Assembly (NCBI RefSeq): GCF_007003975.1
Contig: NZ_VFTC01000016.1
Location: 1-64,000 of the forward strand
Reading direction: 5' to 3'
Length of the DNA: 64,000 nt
Source: Mesorhizobium sp. WSM4306
GTDB taxonomy: Bacteria; Pseudomonadota; Alphaproteobacteria; Rhizobiales; Rhizobiaceae
The translations under genes and the position numbers were made by a program. Below the pieces are notes generated by a model. That model had not been told where the DNA came from. It saw only the letters and a program-made list of their open reading frames with translations, and made no database searches. Positions 45,690 through 54,250 of this stretch are shown here, in pieces (within the stretch, counting starts at the first letter, position 1; each line of letters begins with the position of its first letter).

Positions 45690-46880
45690 ATGAGCACCAA
45701 GAAGCGTAACTGGAAGCCTCAGACTGCACTCGTGCACGGGGGAACGCTGCGTTCCCAGTTCGGCGAAACGTCGGAAGCGATGTACCTCACCCAGGGCTAT
45801 GTCTATGAGACGGCGCAGGCCGCCGAAGCCCGTTTCAAGGGCGAGGAGCCGGGCTTCATCTATTCGCGCTACGCCAACCCGACCGTCGACATGTTCGAAA
45901 AGCGCATGTGCGCGCTGGAAGGCGCCGAAGACGCGCGTGCCACCGCGTCCGGCATGGCAGCGGTGACGGCGGCGCTGTTGTGCAGCGCCAAGGCCGGCGA
46001 CCATATCGTTGCGGCGCGCGCGCTGTTCGGTTCCTGCCGCTGGGTGGTCGAGACGCTGGCGCCGAAATACGGCATCGAGGCGACTCTGGTCGACGGCACA
46101 GACATCGCCAACTGGGAAAAGGCTGTCAGGCCGAACACAAAACTGTTCTTCCTGGAGAGCCCGACCAACCCGACGTTGGAAGTGGTCGACATCGCCGCTG
46201 TCGCATCGCTGGCGACCTCGATCGGCGCCAGGCTGATCGTCGACAACGTCTTTGCCACGCCCTTGCAGCAGAAGCCCTTGCAGCTCGGCGCCCATATCGT
46301 CGTTTACTCCGCGACCAAGCACATTGACGGCCAGGGACGCTGTCTCGGCGGCATCATCCTGTCGGACAAGAAGTGGATCGACGAGAATTTGCACGACTAT
46401 TTCCGCCACACCGGCCCGAGCCTGTCGCCCTTCAACGCCTGGACGCTGCTGAAGGGCCTGGAGACACTGCCGGTGCGCGTGCGCCAGCAGACGGAAAGTG
46501 CCGGCAAGATCGCCGATTTCCTGGCCGAGCAGCCGCAGATCGCCCGCGTCATCTATCCCGGCCGCGCCGACCACCCGCAGGCTGACATCGTCAAGAAGCA
46601 GATGGCAGGCGGCTCGACGCTGATCTGCCTCGATGTCAAGGGCGGCAAGCAGGCGGCCTTCGCCTTGCAGAACGCGCTCGACATCGTGCTGATCTCCAAC
46701 AATCTCGGTGACGCCAAGAGCCTGATCACCCATCCGGCAACGACAACACACAAGAACCTCAGTGACGAGGCACGCGCCGAGCTCGGCATCGGGCCGGGAA
46801 CGCTGAGGTTGTCGGTCGGTCTTGAGGATACGGACGATCTGCTCGAGGACGTTGCACAGGCGCTGAAGGCGGCCAAGTAG
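45690..46880 (+). CDS. metZ: O-succinylhomoserine sulfhydrylase
   Basis: The 396-residue PLP enzyme of the Cys/Met metabolism family makes homocysteine from O-succinylhomoserine and sulfide. It begins KRNWKPQTALVHGGTLRSQFGETSEAMYLTQGYVY, typical of MetZ. It has FIYSRYANPTVDMFEKRM, the PLP-contacting ATASGMAAVTAAL, FLESPTNPTLEVVDI and the Schiff-base Lys in VYSATKHIDGQGR, then HPATTTHKNL near the end. The ATG at 45690 is the family start; upstream frame is leader RNA. Expression is probably controlled by the SAM-II riboswitch. Confidence 0.93.
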   Translation: MSTKKRNWKPQTALVHGGTLRSQFGETSEAMYLTQGYVYETAQAAEARFKGEEPGFIYSRYANPTVDMFEKRMCALEGAEDARATASGMAAVTAALLCSAKAGDHIVAARALFGSCRWVVETLAPKYGIEATLVDGTDIANWEKAVRPNTKLFFLESPTNPTLEVVDIAAVASLATSIGARLIVDNVFATPLQQKPLQLGAHIVVYSATKHIDGQGRCLGGIILSDKKWIDENLHDYFRHTGPSLSPFNAWTLLKGLETLPVRVRQQTESAGKIADFLAEQPQIARVIYPGRADHPQADIVKKQMAGGSTLICLDVKGGKQAAFALQNALDIVLISNNLGDAKSLITHPATTTHKNLSDEARAELGIGPGTLRLSVGLEDTDDLLEDVAQALKAAK

Positions 46881-46909
46881 CGGTCTGCTTCGGATGCAAG
46901 GCAAATGCC

Positions 46910-46930
46910 CGGGCGCCGATCAGGCGCCCG
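46910..46930. terminator. hairpin between convergent metZ and glycosyltransferase genes
   Basis: CGGGCGCC pairs with GGCGCCCG around GATCA. It lies 30 bp after the metZ stop codon and spans the stop codon of the convergent gene, so it can serve metZ. No T-run follows. Confidence 0.45.
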
Positions 46931-48074
46931 ACGAGGCCTCTTCCAGTTCCGTCATCGCCTTGGTGCGGATGGTCATGGCGTTGCCGCGCCATTCGACCGC
47001 GCCGCCGAGCCAGCCGCGCGCCCAGATGGCGGGAAGCATCACATCGCGCACGATCATGGCGGTGACGATGCGCGGCGACAAATACCAGCCCTTAGCCCAG
47101 GCGAGCAGGCATTCCGGCACGTAGGCAAAGGCCAGTACACCCAAGGCCGTGGTGGGCAGGCTGACGCCGGCGCTTGCCGCCGCGACCAGCGCCAGCAGCA
47201 ACGGCACCACCACGCCGGTCAGGATTTCGGGCGTGTAGAACAGCGGGAAGGTGACGCGGCGCAGCCGCGCCCAGCGCGTCTGGCGCGACCAGATCTCGGC
47301 AAAGGTGCGCTGGCCGAGCGGCTGTTCGAACGGCGAGGCAACGAGATTGACGCGCAGGCCGAGCCCATTGACCAGCTTGGTCGCGGCAGCATCTTCGGCG
47401 ATCTCGGCGGCAAGCGCCTCGATGCCACCATTGGCGTCAAGCATCGGCTTGTTCCACAGCATGCTCTTGCCCTGGGCAAAGCCGAGGCCAAGGGCTTCGC
47501 CGGCATATTGCCAGCGCGCCTGCAGCGTGTTGAGGAAGGCGCATTCGACCTCGGCCCAAAAACCGTCCGGCCGCGAGCCGATCGGGGTCGAGCAGACAAG
47601 CCCGGTGTCCGGCCGCCAGGCCACCATCAGATGCTGGACATAGTCGACAGGCATCAGCACGTTTGAATCGGCCAGGATGACCCAGTTGTGCTGCGCCGCC
47701 ACCCAACCCTTCACGCAATTGTTGAGCTTGGGGTTGGCGCTGACCCGGTCATCGCCGATCAGCAGTTGCGCCGGCACCTCTGGAAACCGGGCAATCGCCC
47801 GGTTTATCAGTTTGACCACCGGATCGTCGGCATGGGCAACGCAGAAGATCAGCTCGTAGCGCGGCCAGTCGAGCGAGAAGGCACGGGCAAGCGTCTCCTC
47901 AGTAAACGGTTCGACGCCGCGCGACGGCACCACGATCGACACCGGCGGCGCCTTTCTGGCCGGCGGAGCAATCTGGCGCGGCCGCTTCAGGCTGAGCGAG
48001 GCGAGCACAATGCTGGCGAGATTGGAAAGAAGCAGGAGTGTAGAAAGCAGCGCTGCTATGACTGTCAGTTCCAT
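46920..48074 (-). CDS. GT21-family processive glycosyltransferase (glycolipid synthesis)
   Basis: The 384-residue membrane enzyme resembles ceramide glucosyltransferase-type GT21 proteins. After an N-terminal helix (LSTLLLLSNLASIVLASLSL) come VSIVVPSRGVEPFTEETL, the D1 region HADDPVVKLI, D2 in VILADSNVLM, D3 in AEIAEDAAATK and the RQTRWARLRR signature (Q/RxxRW). Hydrophobic helices end the protein. Mesorhizobium loti and Agrobacterium enzymes of this family (Pgt) make glycosyl-diacylglycerols, made mainly under phosphate limitation. Assignment to Pgt is by similarity of layout. I chose the ATG at 48074. Confidence 0.85.
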   Translation of the reverse strand: MELTVIAALLSTLLLLSNLASIVLASLSLKRPRQIAPPARKAPPVSIVVPSRGVEPFTEETLARAFSLDWPRYELIFCVAHADDPVVKLINRAIARFPEVPAQLLIGDDRVSANPKLNNCVKGWVAAQHNWVILADSNVLMPVDYVQHLMVAWRPDTGLVCSTPIGSRPDGFWAEVECAFLNTLQARWQYAGEALGLGFAQGKSMLWNKPMLDANGGIEALAAEIAEDAAATKLVNGLGLRVNLVASPFEQPLGQRTFAEIWSRQTRWARLRRVTFPLFYTPEILTGVVVPLLLALVAAASAGVSLPTTALGVLAFAYVPECLLAWAKGWYLSPRIVTAMIVRDVMLPAIWARGWLGGAVEWRGNAMTIRTKAMTELEEASSGA

Positions 48075-48282
48075 CGAGATCTGGTCACTCCGGGAAAAAG
48101 CGGCCACGAAGGACCGTTTTCAACAGTTCGACAGAGCGCTGAGTCGCCCGACACGGTTTGTGCACACCACCATTGTCATGTGTCACTTAAATGACATTGT
48201 TGTTCGGCACCTGCGCATGAGACCCTGATCGGGAGTAGAGCAAGAGCGCCGACAGGTCCGTTGGTGTCGTTTGGAGCAGCCT

Positions 48283-48675
48283 ATGTACCGCGCCGTCACG
48301 CGCAACATCGAAGTGCAGGTCAGACCGTTCTATCTGGAGGATCGCTCCGATCCCCAGGAGAACCGCTATGTCTGGGGCTACCAGGTGACGATCGACAACC
48401 AGTCGGACGAGTTCGTGCAGCTTATGTCGCGCTACTGGCACATCACCGACGGCAGCGGCCGGGTCGAAGAGGTGCGCGGCGCCGGCGTCGTCGGCGACCA
48501 GCCCGAGCTCAATCCCGGCGACAGCTATCAATATACATCCGGCTGCCCGCTCTCGACACCGTCGGGCTTCATGGTCGGGCATTACACCATGCGCAACAAA
48601 AGGGGCGAGACGTTCGACATCGCCATCCCGGCGTTTTCGCTGGATCTGCCGGGAACGAGGCGGACGGTGAACTAG
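48283..48675 (+). CDS. apaG: ApaG domain protein
   Basis: The 130-residue protein is a stand-alone ApaG: a beta-sandwich with [73 protein letters not shown] spread over its length. The family is linked to magnesium/cobalt resistance in Salmonella, but the molecular role is unclear. The ATG at 48283 has GGAG eight bases upstream. RIME-like repeats follow downstream. Confidence 0.93.
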   Translation: MYRAVTRNIEVQVRPFYLEDRSDPQENRYVWGYQVTIDNQSDEFVQLMSRYWHITDGSGRVEEVRGAGVVGDQPELNPGDSYQYTSGCPLSTPSGFMVGHYTMRNKRGETFDIAIPAFSLDLPGTRRTVN

Positions 48676-48678
48676 CGT

Positions 48679-48846
48679 CTTTCTCCCCGTTTACAGGGAG
48701 AAATGCCCGGCAGGGCAGTGAGGGCGCTGGCTCGTGAGATTATCTTCTACGCATGTGACGGACACTAGGCGACTATTCACCAATGGTGGCGCTGCCCCTC
48801 ATCCGCCCTTCGGGCACCTTCTCCCCGTGAAACGGGGAGAAGGAAG
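48679..48846. repeat. inverted pair of RIME-like repeats
   Basis: 48679-48731 reads TTTCTCCCCGTTTACAGGGAG then AATGCCCGGCAGGGCAGTGAGG. 48788-48846 reads GCGCTGCCCCTCATCCGCCC then CTTCTCCCCGTGAAACGGGG. The two are in inverted orientation about 56 bp apart between convergent apaG and hslO, and match the class seen at 3235-3301 and 18506-18693. Confidence 0.75.
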
Positions 48847-48852
48847 AGGGCC

Positions 48853-49863
48853 CTATTGAGCCGCGCCAAACTCCGCTGGATCGAAGTCGTACTGCTTCGA
48901 GCAGAACTCGCAGGCTACGTGAATGCCGCCATCCTGGGTGCTTTCCTTGATCTCTTCGGCCGAAAAGCCTTCGAGGATGCCGCGGATCTTGTCGCGCGAG
49001 CAGGAGCACTGGTCGCCGACCGGCACGCCACCGAAGACCCGAACGCCATGTTCATGGAACAGCCGGTAAAGCAGCCGTTCGGCGCCGATGGTCGGGTCGA
49101 TCAGTTCCGTCGGCTCGATGGTGCCGAGCAGCGCCACCAGTTCAAGCCATGAATTGTCGGCCGGTTCATGCGTGACGTCGCGCGGATCGCCGTCGCCGCC
49201 CGAAATGTCGGGCACGCGCATGCGCTCGGGCGACTGCGGCAGGAACTGCGCCAGGATGCCGCCGGCCCGCCACTGTTCGCGCGCACCGCCAGGGCCCGGC
49301 GTCAGAAGCTTGGCCACCGAAAGCTTGAGATCGGTCGGAATCTGCTCCGACTGGCGAAAGTAAGTGCGCGCGGCGTCTTCCAGCGTCTCGCCGTCGAGCT
49401 GGACGATCCCCTGATAGCGCTGCGTGTGCGCGCCCTGGTCGATGGTTAGCGCCAGCACGCCGCTGCCCAGCAGCGTCTGCTGCGAGGTCTCGCCTGCGGC
49501 CACCAAGGCCTCCAGCCGATCGGCGTCGAAGCGCGCATAGGCGCGCAATGCCGAGGGCGTGGAGAAGTCCGCCACCAGCATGTCGACCGGCCCGTCGGTG
49601 CGGGTCTGCAGGATGAACTTGCCTTCGAACTTCAGCGAGGTGCCGAGCAGCACCGTCAGCACGCAGGCTTCCGCAAGCAGGCGGGCGACCGGCTCGGGAT
49701 AGTCGTGGCGGCCGAGGATGGCGTCGAGCATCGGCCCGAGCTGCACGGTGCGGCCGCGCACGTCGAGCGGGCCGACCTCGAAGGGCACGACGTGATCGTC
49801 GCCGGCATAGCCGAACTCGCCGAGTTTGGGGTGATGTTCAGTCACTTGATACGTTTCCAACAT
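48853..49863 (-). CDS. hslO: redox-regulated chaperone Hsp33
   Basis: The 336-residue cytoplasmic chaperone is activated by oxidation. The C-terminal zinc site is visible as DQCSCSRDKI and CEFCSKQYDF (CxC and CxxC). The substrate-binding core includes GSGVLALTIDQGAHTQRYQGIV. The ATG at 49863 has GGAG seven bases upstream; the frame extends 17 codons further without support. It is the last gene of argD-argF-hslO on the minus strand, an order common in Rhizobiales. Confidence 0.93.
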   Translation of the reverse strand: MLETYQVTEHHPKLGEFGYAGDDHVVPFEVGPLDVRGRTVQLGPMLDAILGRHDYPEPVARLLAEACVLTVLLGTSLKFEGKFILQTRTDGPVDMLVADFSTPSALRAYARFDADRLEALVAAGETSQQTLLGSGVLALTIDQGAHTQRYQGIVQLDGETLEDAARTYFRQSEQIPTDLKLSVAKLLTPGPGGAREQWRAGGILAQFLPQSPERMRVPDISGGDGDPRDVTHEPADNSWLELVALLGTIEPTELIDPTIGAERLLYRLFHEHGVRVFGGVPVGDQCSCSRDKIRGILEGFSAEEIKESTQDGGIHVACEFCSKQYDFDPAEFGAAQ

Positions 49864-49980
49864 GACAAAGCTCCAGGGCGCGGCCATGCGGCCCGGAGGG
49901 GCACATGCGTCCAAACGCGCTTGATTTGCGTGATGCGGCGCAAATAGGCATCGCGCCGCCGCAGATCAAGCGCCTGGAGA

Positions 49981-50892
49981 TCAAGCGCCCAAGCACCAGG
50001 CCAAAACCGCCTTCTGGGCGTGGAGCCGGTTCTCGGCCTCGTCGAAGACCACCGAATGCGGCCCGTCGATGACCTCGTCGGTGACTTCCTCACCGCGATG
50101 CGCTGGCAGGCAGTGCATGAACAGGGCATCGGGCTTGGCTTTCGCCATCAGTGCCGCATTGACCTGATAGGGCGAGAAGACATTGTGGCCGCGGGCGCGG
50201 TGTTCCTGGCCCATCGACACCCAGCAATCGGTGACGATGCAATCGGCCTGATCGACGGCTTCCTCGGGCGAGCGGGTGAAATGCAGCTTGCCGCCATTGG
50301 TCTTCGACCAGTCGATGTGCTTCTGCGCCGGCTCGCTGCCTTCCGGCACCGCGACATTGAGGTTGAAGCGGAAGCGCGCCGAGGCTTCGAGCAGCGAATG
50401 CAGCACATTGTTGCCGTCGCCAGTCCAAGCGATGGTCTTGCCGGCAACTGGACCGCGATGCTCCTCGAAGGTCATGATGTCGGCCATCAGCTGGCAGGGA
50501 TGGGTGTCGTCGGTCAGCCCGTTGATGACCGGGATGGTGGCGTTCTCGGTCAGCTCCAGCAGCCGCTCATGCGACGTCGTGCGGATCATGATGGCGTCGA
50601 CATAGCGCGACAGCACCTTGGCGGTGTCGGCAATGGTCTCGGAGCGGCCGAGCTGCATTTCGGTGCCGGTCAGCATGATGGTCTCGCCGCCGAGCTGGCG
50701 CATGCCGACGTCGAAGGAGACGCGCGTGCGCGTCGACGGCTTGTCGAAGATCATGGCCAGCACCTTGCCTTCGAGCGGCCTGGTGCGCTCGCCGGCCTTG
50801 AGGCGCGCCTTGCGCACGACCGCATCGTCCAGCATGAACCGCAGATCGCCTTCGGAAACGGCGGAAAGATCGGTGAAATGGCGAAGTGACAT
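49981..50892 (-). CDS. argF: ornithine carbamoyltransferase
   Basis: The 303-residue enzyme makes citrulline from ornithine and carbamoyl phosphate. It shows the carbamoyl-phosphate site [15 protein letters not shown], the [14 protein letters not shown] block and the ornithine-binding [17 protein letters not shown] loop with the catalytic Cys. Start and length are typical. It follows argD by 17 bp on the same strand, so the two successive arginine-pathway genes are cotranscribed. Confidence 0.95.
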   Translation of the reverse strand: MSLRHFTDLSAVSEGDLRFMLDDAVVRKARLKAGERTRPLEGKVLAMIFDKPSTRTRVSFDVGMRQLGGETIMLTGTEMQLGRSETIADTAKVLSRYVDAIMIRTTSHERLLELTENATIPVINGLTDDTHPCQLMADIMTFEEHRGPVAGKTIAWTGDGNNVLHSLLEASARFRFNLNVAVPEGSEPAQKHIDWSKTNGGKLHFTRSPEEAVDQADCIVTDCWVSMGQEHRARGHNVFSPYQVNAALMAKAKPDALFMHCLPAHRGEEVTDEVIDGPHSVVFDEAENRLHAQKAVLAWCLGA

Positions 50893-50909
50893 CAGGAATG
50901 GTTCCGGGG

Positions 50910-52109
50910 TTACTTCGCGGCGGCCGCGGTAATGGCGTCGGCCAGGCCCTTGGCGCCGGCGCGGATGCGGTCGAGCGCCTCTTTGATCTCAGCGTCGGTG
51001 ACGGTAAGCGGCGGCAACAGGCGAATGACGTTGTCGCCGGCCGGCACCGCCAGCAGATGCTGGTCGCGCAGCGCCATGTTGACCTTGGTGTTGGGCATGA
51101 CGCATTTCAGGCCGAGCATCAGGCCGGTGCCCCTGATGCCTTCGATGACATCGGGAAATTCGTCGGCGACAGCCGACAGGCCCTGTTTCATCAGCAATGC
51201 CTTGCGCTGGACGTCTTCCAGGAAGCCGTCTTCCAGCACCACATCGAGCACGGCGTTGCCGACCGCCATGGCCAGCGGATTGCCGCCGAAGGTGGTGCCA
51301 TGCACGCCTGCCGTCATGCCGACGACAGCTTCGTCGGTGGCCAGGCACGCGCCCATCGGGAACCCACCGCCAATGCCCTTGGCGATCGCCATGATGTCGG
51401 GCGTCACGCCGGTCCATTCATGCGCGAACAGCTTGCCGGTGCGGCCGATGCCGCACTGGACCTCGTCGAAGATCAACAGCAGGCCGTGCTGGTCGCAGAG
51501 CTGCCGCAGCCGCTTCAGCGATTGCGTCGGCACCGGGCGGATGCCGCCCTCGCCCTGCACCGGCTCGATCAGGATCGCGGCGGTTTCGGGCGTGATGGCC
51601 TTCTCGGCGGCATCGATGTCGTCGAAGCCGACCTGGTCGAAACCTTCGACTTTGGGGCCGAAGCCTTCGAGATACTTGTACTGGCCGCCCGCGGCGATGG
51701 TCGCCAGCGTACGGCCATGGAAGGCGCCTTCGAAGGTGATGACGCGGAACCGCTCGGGGTGGCCCTTGACGAACTGGTAGCGCCGCGCAGTCTTGATCGC
51801 GCATTCCAAGGCCTCGGCGCCGGAATTGGTGAAGAACACCTTGTCGGCGAAGGTGGCCTCGGCCAGCCGCTCGCCCAGCCGGGTCTGTCCCGGGATCTCG
51901 TAGAGATTGGAGACGTGCCAGAGCTTGGCCGCCTGTTCAGTCAGCGCCGAGACCAGATGCGGATGGCTGTGGCCCAACGAATTGACCGCGATGCCGCCAG
52001 CAAAATCGAGATATCGCTCGCCCTTGTCGGTAATCAGCCATGTGCCTTCACCGTGGTCGAAGGCCAGGGGTGCGCGAGCAAAGGTCTCGTAAAGCGCCGA
52101 ACCGCTCAT
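50910..52109 (-). CDS. argD: acetylornithine aminotransferase
   Basis: The 399-residue class III aminotransferase converts N-acetylglutamate semialdehyde to N-acetylornithine. It has [16 protein letters not shown] near the start, [15 protein letters not shown] for PLP phosphate binding, [19 protein letters not shown] and the Schiff-base Lys in [12 protein letters not shown]. The ATG at 52107-52109 has GGAG nine bases upstream. That ribosome site lies inside a 26-codon upstream ORF whose TAA overlaps the argD ATG (TAATG), and an intrinsic terminator precedes it, suggesting leader control. Confidence 0.95.
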   Translation of the reverse strand: MSGSALYETFARAPLAFDHGEGTWLITDKGERYLDFAGGIAVNSLGHSHPHLVSALTEQAAKLWHVSNLYEIPGQTRLGERLAEATFADKVFFTNSGAEALECAIKTARRYQFVKGHPERFRVITFEGAFHGRTLATIAAGGQYKYLEGFGPKVEGFDQVGFDDIDAAEKAITPETAAILIEPVQGEGGIRPVPTQSLKRLRQLCDQHGLLLIFDEVQCGIGRTGKLFAHEWTGVTPDIMAIAKGIGGGFPMGACLATDEAVVGMTAGVHGTTFGGNPLAMAVGNAVLDVVLEDGFLEDVQRKALLMKQGLSAVADEFPDVIEGIRGTGLMLGLKCVMPNTKVNMALRDQHLLAVPAGDNVIRLLPPLTVTDAEIKEALDRIRAGAKGLADAITAAAAK

Positions 52110-52189
52110 TATATGCGTCTCCGGTACCGGAAAATCAAAAAAGCCGCCAAAGCGGCGGCCTTGTGCGGCTTATCGTGTTTTTCGGCCAT
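52109..52189 (-). CDS. 26-codon leader ORF upstream of argD, Arg-rich C-terminus
   Basis: An ATG at 52187-52189 opens a frame that begins [17 protein letters not shown] and ends FRYRRRI, with codons CGG, CGG, AGA and CGC for four Arg residues just before the TAA. The TAA shares a base with the argD ATG, so translation would be coupled. The intrinsic terminator at 52137-52159 lies inside the frame. No Shine-Dalgarno is visible ahead of it, and part of the Arg signal comes from the argD ribosome site (CGGAGA), so coding status is uncertain. If real it would act as a leader peptide. Confidence 0.4.
   Translation of the reverse strand: MAEKHDKPHKAAALAAFLIFRYRRRI
52137..52159 (-). terminator. intrinsic terminator in the argD leader (possible attenuator)
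   Basis: On the minus strand GCCGCC pairs with GGCGGC around GCTTT and six T residues follow. It lies 28 bp upstream of the argD start codon and points toward argD, so it must be bypassed for argD-argF-hslO expression unless a promoter lies in the short remaining gap. Confidence 0.8.
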
Positions 52190-52286
52190 GAAGTCAACGA
52201 AAACGTCGTGCAAAGGCGCGCGGCAAGCTCCCGACGGGACGCCGGCTCATAAGCGACCGGGCAAGTTGGGGAAAACCGAAAAAACC

Positions 52287-52434
52287 GATTCGTGTTGCAC
52301 CTGGGACTCTTGTCACCGAGTCAACACATGAGGTAATTGTAGTCGGGAAATAACTAGATTTCGTGCGGCGGACCTAATCACCTAATATATGTGGTGTCTG
52401 CCCCGGCAAAGGTTGCCGGGTCGGGAATGGATTC
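52287..52434. promoter_or_regulatory. cluster of four CcrM (GANTC) sites in the argD-gcrA divergent gap
   Basis: GANTC sites occur at 52287, 52305, 52318 and 52430. CcrM methylates this sequence in alphaproteobacteria, and GcrA acts at methylated promoters, so the cluster in front of gcrA may tie the gene to the cell cycle. Confidence 0.5.
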
Positions 52435-52467
52435 CGGCTGCCGCACGCTTAGCAGGAGCGCGGTCTC

Positions 52468-52986
52468 ATGAACTGGACTGACGAGCGGGTCGAACTTCTC
52501 AGAAAACTGTGGTCGGAGGGCTTGAGCGCAAGCCAGATCGCCGCACAACTCGGCGGGGTCAGCCGCAACGCCGTCATCGGCAAGGTGCATCGGCTGAAGC
52601 TATCGGGCCGCGGACGCTCGACCGCAACGCCGGCGCGCCAGAAGAAGACGGCCCAGGGTTCTTCTATTCAGAAGTCAGTGTCGCGCGCTGCAACCACGCA
52701 GCGCCATGTCACCACCTCAATCGGCGCGACCGCGTTGCAGACACAGTTCGACGCCGAGCCGGTGGCTCGCCACTACATCCGCCCGGTCGAGAACGTCGTC
52801 GTGCCGATCTCGCGGCATCTGCAGCTCACCGACCTCACCGAGCGCACCTGCAAATGGCCGAATGGCGATCCGCTGTCGGACGATTTCAACTTCTGCGGCA
52901 ACGAAGCCGCCGAAACCGGCCCCTATTGCAAGTATCACGCAAGGGTGGCGTTCCAGCCGGCTTCAGAGCGGCGCAGGAGCAGGTGA
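52468..52986 (+). CDS. gcrA: cell-cycle regulator GcrA
   Basis: The 172-residue protein begins MNWTDERVELLRKLWSEGLS, followed by the SASQIAAQLGGVSRNAVIGKVHRLKLSGRGR helix-turn-helix, which defines GcrA. The middle is a flexible basic linker. The C-terminal domain, which contacts sigma70 in Caulobacter, has LTERTCKWPNGDP and CGNEAAETGPYCKYHARVAF, with four Cys/His residues of a small conserved motif. The ATG at 52468 has AGGAG ten bases upstream. An array of GCGAATA repeats starts directly after the stop codon. Confidence 0.95.
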   Translation: MNWTDERVELLRKLWSEGLSASQIAAQLGGVSRNAVIGKVHRLKLSGRGRSTATPARQKKTAQGSSIQKSVSRAATTQRHVTTSIGATALQTQFDAEPVARHYIRPVENVVVPISRHLQLTDLTERTCKWPNGDPLSDDFNFCGNEAAETGPYCKYHARVAFQPASERRRSR

Positions 52987-53063
52987 GCGAATAGCGAATA
53001 GCGAATAGCGAATAGCGAATAGCGAATAGCGAATAGCGAATAGCGAATAGCGAATAGCGAATA
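52987..53063 (+). repeat. 11 tandem copies of the heptamer GCGAATA
   Basis: Eleven exact copies of GCGAATA run from 52987 to 53063, beginning one base after the gcrA stop codon. Three copies in the opposite orientation (TATTCGC) lie at 53123-53143, beyond a terminator hairpin. Such arrays usually vary in copy number between strains. Confidence 0.97.
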
Positions 53064-53064
53064 G

Positions 53065-53102
53065 AAACGGCTTGGCTTCCGCGACGAGGGCAAGCCGTTT
53101 TT
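53065..53102. terminator. terminator hairpin between gcrA and corA
   Basis: AAACGGCTTG pairs with CAAGCCGTTT around 16 bases, followed by TT on the plus strand and preceded by a mixed A-run for the minus strand. It can end transcripts of both convergent genes. Confidence 0.65.
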
Positions 53103-53122
53103 GGCTTTATCTCTCTACTCTC

Positions 53123-53143
53123 TATTCGCTATTCGCTATTCGC
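53123..53143 (+). repeat. three inverted copies of the heptamer (TATTCGC)
   Basis: Three exact TATTCGC units, reverse complements of GCGAATA, end six bases before the corA stop codon. Together with the 11 forward copies they form a long potential hairpin around the terminator. Confidence 0.95.
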
Positions 53144-53148
53144 TCTCT

Positions 53149-54156
53149 TCACAGCCAGCCATTCTTGCGAAACCGCCAGTACAAAAACAAGCAGATGCAG
53201 GCGATCGCGGTCAGCACTACCGGGTAGCCGTATTCCATCTTCAGTTCCGGCATGTCATCGAAATTCATGCCGTATATGCCGGCGAACGCCGTCGGCACCG
53301 CCAGTATGGCGGCCCATGACGCCAGCTTCTTGGTATTCGCCGTTTCCTGGCTCTGGCCAACCAGCAGACTGGCTTCGAAGGCGAAGGCCAGAACCTCGCG
53401 CAGACTGTCGATTTTTTCCTGGACGGTGCGGATGTGGTCGGTCACATCGCGAAACAGCGGGTGCATGGCGCTATGGATCTGCGGCAGGTCGGCGCTGGTC
53501 AACCGACGGCAGACCTCGACCAAGGGAAGTGCGGCATTGCGCAGGCGCAACAGGTCGCGGCGCAGCATATAGAGCCGCTCTATGTCGGGACCGGTCATCG
53601 GCTTCAGCAGAATCTTGTCCTCGATCGCCTCGACCTCGTCCTCGATCTGCTCGAGCACCGGCATGTAATTGTCGACGATGAAGTCGAGAATGGCGTAGAG
53701 GACGAAGTCCTCGCCCTTGGCCAGCGAGTGCGGGCAGCTTTCCCAGTGCTGGCGGACGGCTGCATAGGAGGTCGAAGGACCATGCCGGACGCTGACGATA
53801 TAGCCTGAGCCGACGAACAGGTGCGTTTCGCCGAAGGTGACGCGGCCGTCGATCAGCTGGGCGGTGCGGGCGACGATGAACAGGGCATCGCCATACTGCT
53901 CGATCTTGGGCCGCTGGTGCGGATGCTCGGCGTCCTCGATCGCCAGCTCATGCAGATGGAACTGCGCCTTGACGCGCAGCAACAGCTCGCGGTCGGGTTC
54001 GAGCAACCCGATCCAGACGACATGTCCCGATTTCTTCGCCCATTCGCCGGCCTCTTCGATCGGGATGTCGGCTATGCGCTTGCCGGCGGTGTAGACGCTC
54101 GACGCGATGATGCCGGACGATGCCGGCGCCGGCTTGAACTCTCGGACATATTCCAT
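53149..54156 (-). CDS. corA: CorA-type magnesium/cobalt transporter
   Basis: The 335-residue protein is a CorA channel. A long cytoplasmic alpha/beta domain and the stalk helix (RDVTDHIRTVQEKIDSLREVLAFAFEASL) precede the pore helix ending in the signature YGMNFDDMPE and a second membrane helix (YPVVLTAIACICLFLYWRF) with a basic tail. The ATG at 54156 has GGAGGCTGCG directly upstream; a start nine codons earlier is less likely. It transports Mg2+ through the inner membrane. Confidence 0.93.
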   Translation of the reverse strand: MEYVREFKPAPASSGIIASSVYTAGKRIADIPIEEAGEWAKKSGHVVWIGLLEPDRELLLRVKAQFHLHELAIEDAEHPHQRPKIEQYGDALFIVARTAQLIDGRVTFGETHLFVGSGYIVSVRHGPSTSYAAVRQHWESCPHSLAKGEDFVLYAILDFIVDNYMPVLEQIEDEVEAIEDKILLKPMTGPDIERLYMLRRDLLRLRNAALPLVEVCRRLTSADLPQIHSAMHPLFRDVTDHIRTVQEKIDSLREVLAFAFEASLLVGQSQETANTKKLASWAAILAVPTAFAGIYGMNFDDMPELKMEYGYPVVLTAIACICLFLYWRFRKNGWL

Positions 54157-54250
54157 CGCAGCCTCCGAACGCAGAACCTTCAATAGGCCTGAGAAGCTTA
54201 ACGCTGCGATAGTTTAGCGCAATATGATTAAGCGTTCGAGGGGCGCGCGA

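Noticed and set aside
48172-48200. TGTCAT/TGTCAC repeats resembling a PHO box between the GT21 gene and apaG
   Set aside because: The direct repeats are 7 bp apart rather than the 11 bp of a PHO box, and the second pair is inverted. The site does not fit the consensus.
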